NCBI GenBank assembly: GCA_002085265.1
Contig: NATI01000037.1
Location: 1 to 8,089 of the forward strand
Length of the DNA: 8,089 nt
Reading direction: 5' to 3'
Source: Candidatus Omnitrophica bacterium 4484_49
GTDB lineage: Bacteria > Omnitrophota > Gorgyraeia > Kaelpiales > Kaelpiaceae
In this document: in pieces, positions 6,897 to 8,089 of the stretch
How the letters are laid out: each line of letters starts with the position of its first letter
How positions within the stretch are numbered: the first letter of the stretch is position 1
Program-made: the position numbers and the translations under genes
Notes under the pieces: model-generated
What the model was told of the DNA's origin: nothing
What the model saw: the letters and a program-made list of their open reading frames with translations, nothing else
Databases searched by the model: none

Positions 6897-7446
6897 GCAG
6901 AAACTCAAAAATATTATTGAAGCCTTACTATTTGTATCCGATAAACCTCTCTCCCTTGAGCACATAAGAGAAGTGGTGGAGGTTGAGAAGTCAGAGATAA
7001 AATCTCTGATTGAGGAACTCAGACAGGAATATCTGTCCAATCACTGTTTTCGTCTCCGGGAGGTAGCGGGAGGTTATCAGATGGTAACAGATCCCGAGTA
7101 TGCTCAGTGGTTGAGAAAGTTATTCCGTGGCGGGAGGAAGGAAAAATTATCCCGCCCAGCGCTGGAGACATTGGCGATCATTGCTTATAAGCAACCCGTT
7201 ACCAAACCGGAAATTGAGCATATTCGTGGCGTGGATGCTGATGGGGTGGTGCGTACACTTCTGGAGCGAGGGTTGATAAGAATTGCCGGGAGAAAAAATG
7301 TCCTGGGTAGACCCATTTTATATGCCACCACAAAAAAATTTCTGGAATATTTTGGACTCAATTCACTGAATGATCTTCCACCGCTGGATGAACTGGTAAA
7401 AATGGAGGAGACAGATGGAAATCCGCAGGATACGGGAGAAAATTGA
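6883..7446 (+). CDS. scpB: Segregation and condensation protein B
   Basis: ScpB dimerises and binds the middle of ScpA in the Smc-ScpAB complex. With the ATG at 6883 the protein is 187 aa, typical for the family, and starts MQGDKQKLKNIIEALLFVSD, where the IEALLFVS helix is the usual N-terminal signature. Two winged-helix domains follow: about 5-80 and about 85-160, the second with RPALETLAIIAYKQPVTKPEI, GVDADGVVRTLLERGLI and GRPILYATT. The frame is open further upstream to a TTG at 6841, but that adds 14 residues encoded entirely within scpA, with no SD and no family match. No SD precedes 6883 either. The 14-base overlap with scpA suggests reinitiation by ribosomes ending scpA. It overlaps pheA by 32 bases. 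Confidence 0.95.
   Translation: MQGDKQKLKNIIEALLFVSDKPLSLEHIREVVEVEKSEIKSLIEELRQEYLSNHCFRLREVAGGYQMVTDPEYAQWLRKLFRGGRKEKLSRPALETLAIIAYKQPVTKPEIEHIRGVDADGVVRTLLERGLIRIAGRKNVLGRPILYATTKKFLEYFGLNSLNDLPPLDELVKMEETDGNPQDTGEN
7404..7410 (+). promoter_or_regulatory. Shine-Dalgarno of pheA inside scpB
   Basis: GGAGGAG lies within the 3' end of scpB, 4 bases before the ATG at 7415 (6 bases if the GGAGG core is used). It fixes the pheA start and shows that pheA can be initiated independently of the scpB stop, which comes 29 bases after the A of that ATG. Confidence 0.75.
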
Positions 7447-8089
7447 CAGTATAGATAAAAAAATAGTAGAACTTATAAGTAAAAGAGCGAAGTTGATTAA
7501 AAAAATAGGAGAAATAAAGAGAAAGAGGAAGTTAAGCATTTATGTTCCAGAAAGGGAAAAAGAGGTATATAGAAAGATATCTCAATACAATCCCGGGCCT
7601 CTACCTGATGAGTATCTGAAAAATGTCTATCGGGAGATAATGTCAGCGAGTCTCGCTTTAGAAAAAGAGTTAACCATCGCTTATCTTGGGCCACCTGCAA
7701 CTTTTACCCATCTGGCAGCGTTGAAAAAATTCGGTTCTGCAGTTAAATATACAGAATGTTCCAATATAACGGAGATATTTACTGAAGTGGAGAAAGGAAA
7801 TGCCGATTTTGGGGTAGTGCCGATCGAAAACTCCATAGAAGGTGCTGTAAGTCACACTCTGGATATGTTTATAGATTCTGAACTTAAGATATGTTCTGAG
7901 GTTTATCTGGAAATCACTCATTATTTACTTTCCCGCAAGAAGAATTTATCGGATATCAGGAGGGTTTATTCCAACCCTCAGGTATTCGGACAATGTCGGA
8001 GATGGCTGGAGAAAAATATTCCGGCGGCAGAACTGGTAGAAGTTTCCAGTACTGCCCGTGCTGCCCAGATTGCGGTTGAGGAACCTGAT
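7415..8089 (+). CDS. pheA: Chorismate mutase-prephenate dehydratase (P-protein), 3' end outside window
   Basis: Bifunctional enzyme converting chorismate to prephenate and then to phenylpyruvate, the branch to phenylalanine. The frame is open from ATG 7415 to the right edge (225 residues of an expected 350-380). Residues 1 to about 85 form an AroQ-type chorismate mutase. By alignment to the E. coli P-protein, Arg11, Arg28, Lys39, Arg51 and Glu52 correspond to Arg7, Arg24, Lys35, Arg47 and Glu48 here; Gln88 appears to be Glu, as in some other bacterial P-proteins. The prephenate dehydratase domain starts at about 87 with YLGPPATFTHLAA, followed by VPIENSIEGAVSHTLD and STARAAQIA. The catalytic TRF motif and the ACT regulatory domain that senses phenylalanine should lie beyond the edge and cannot be confirmed. 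It overlaps scpB by 32 bases and has a good SD. Confidence 0.95.
   Translation, partial: MEIRRIREKIDSIDKKIVELISKRAKLIKKIGEIKRKRKLSIYVPEREKEVYRKISQYNPGPLPDEYLKNVYREIMSASLALEKELTIAYLGPPATFTHLAALKKFGSAVKYTECSNITEIFTEVEKGNADFGVVPIENSIEGAVSHTLDMFIDSELKICSEVYLEITHYLLSRKKNLSDIRRVYSNPQVFGQCRRWLEKNIPAAELVEVSSTARAAQIAVEEPD

Noticed and set aside
1..8089. Novel defence, mobile or secondary-metabolism system
   Set aside because: Almost every base is accounted for by recognisable housekeeping genes; no transposase, integrase, direct-repeat array or unknown gene is present.

Overview
The window is a compact, all-plus-strand stretch of bacterial housekeeping genes, estimated by eye at just over 40% GC. It has strong Shine-Dalgarno (SD) sites and short or overlapping gene junctions. 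No mobile element, CRISPR array, tRNA, rRNA or defence system was seen. The proteins are clearly bacterial (RimP, NusA, IF2, ScpA/ScpB). The gene order is not that of the well-known model phyla: infB runs straight into trpS-scpA-scpB-pheA, with no ylxR, ylxQ, rbfA or truB. This suits an uncultured or candidate-phylum bacterium, but I cannot name the lineage from sequence alone.

Layout: (1) 1-1500 is the 3' part of nadE, a glutamine-dependent NAD+ synthetase cut by the left edge. (2) 1501-1632 is the only real intergenic gap. It holds a near-consensus sigma70 promoter, a 10-base perfect SD, an 8-bp hairpin followed by five T, and a possible 10-codon leader ORF whose stop overlaps the rimP start. 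(3) 1633-5173 is rimP-nusA-infB (ribosome maturation, transcription elongation/termination, translation initiation). (4) 5170-6150 is trpS, joined to infB by an ATGA overlap. (5) 6147-7446 is scpA-scpB, the non-SMC subunits of the condensin-like chromosome complex. (6) 7415-8089 is the 5' part of pheA (chorismate mutase-prephenate dehydratase), overlapping scpB by 32 nt and cut by the right edge.

From the promoter at about 1545-1573 everything to the right edge looks like one transcription unit. The nusA start follows rimP by 6 nt and the later junctions overlap by 11, 4, 4, 14 and 32 nt. It would couple information processing (RimP, NusA, IF2, TrpRS) with chromosome segregation (ScpAB) and aromatic amino acid synthesis (PheA). 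The points most worth a second look are the rimP leader, where SD, hairpin and leader ORF are interleaved, and the TrpRS C-terminal half, which keeps three of the four cysteines of the Thermotoga-type Fe-S motif and has Asp at the fourth.
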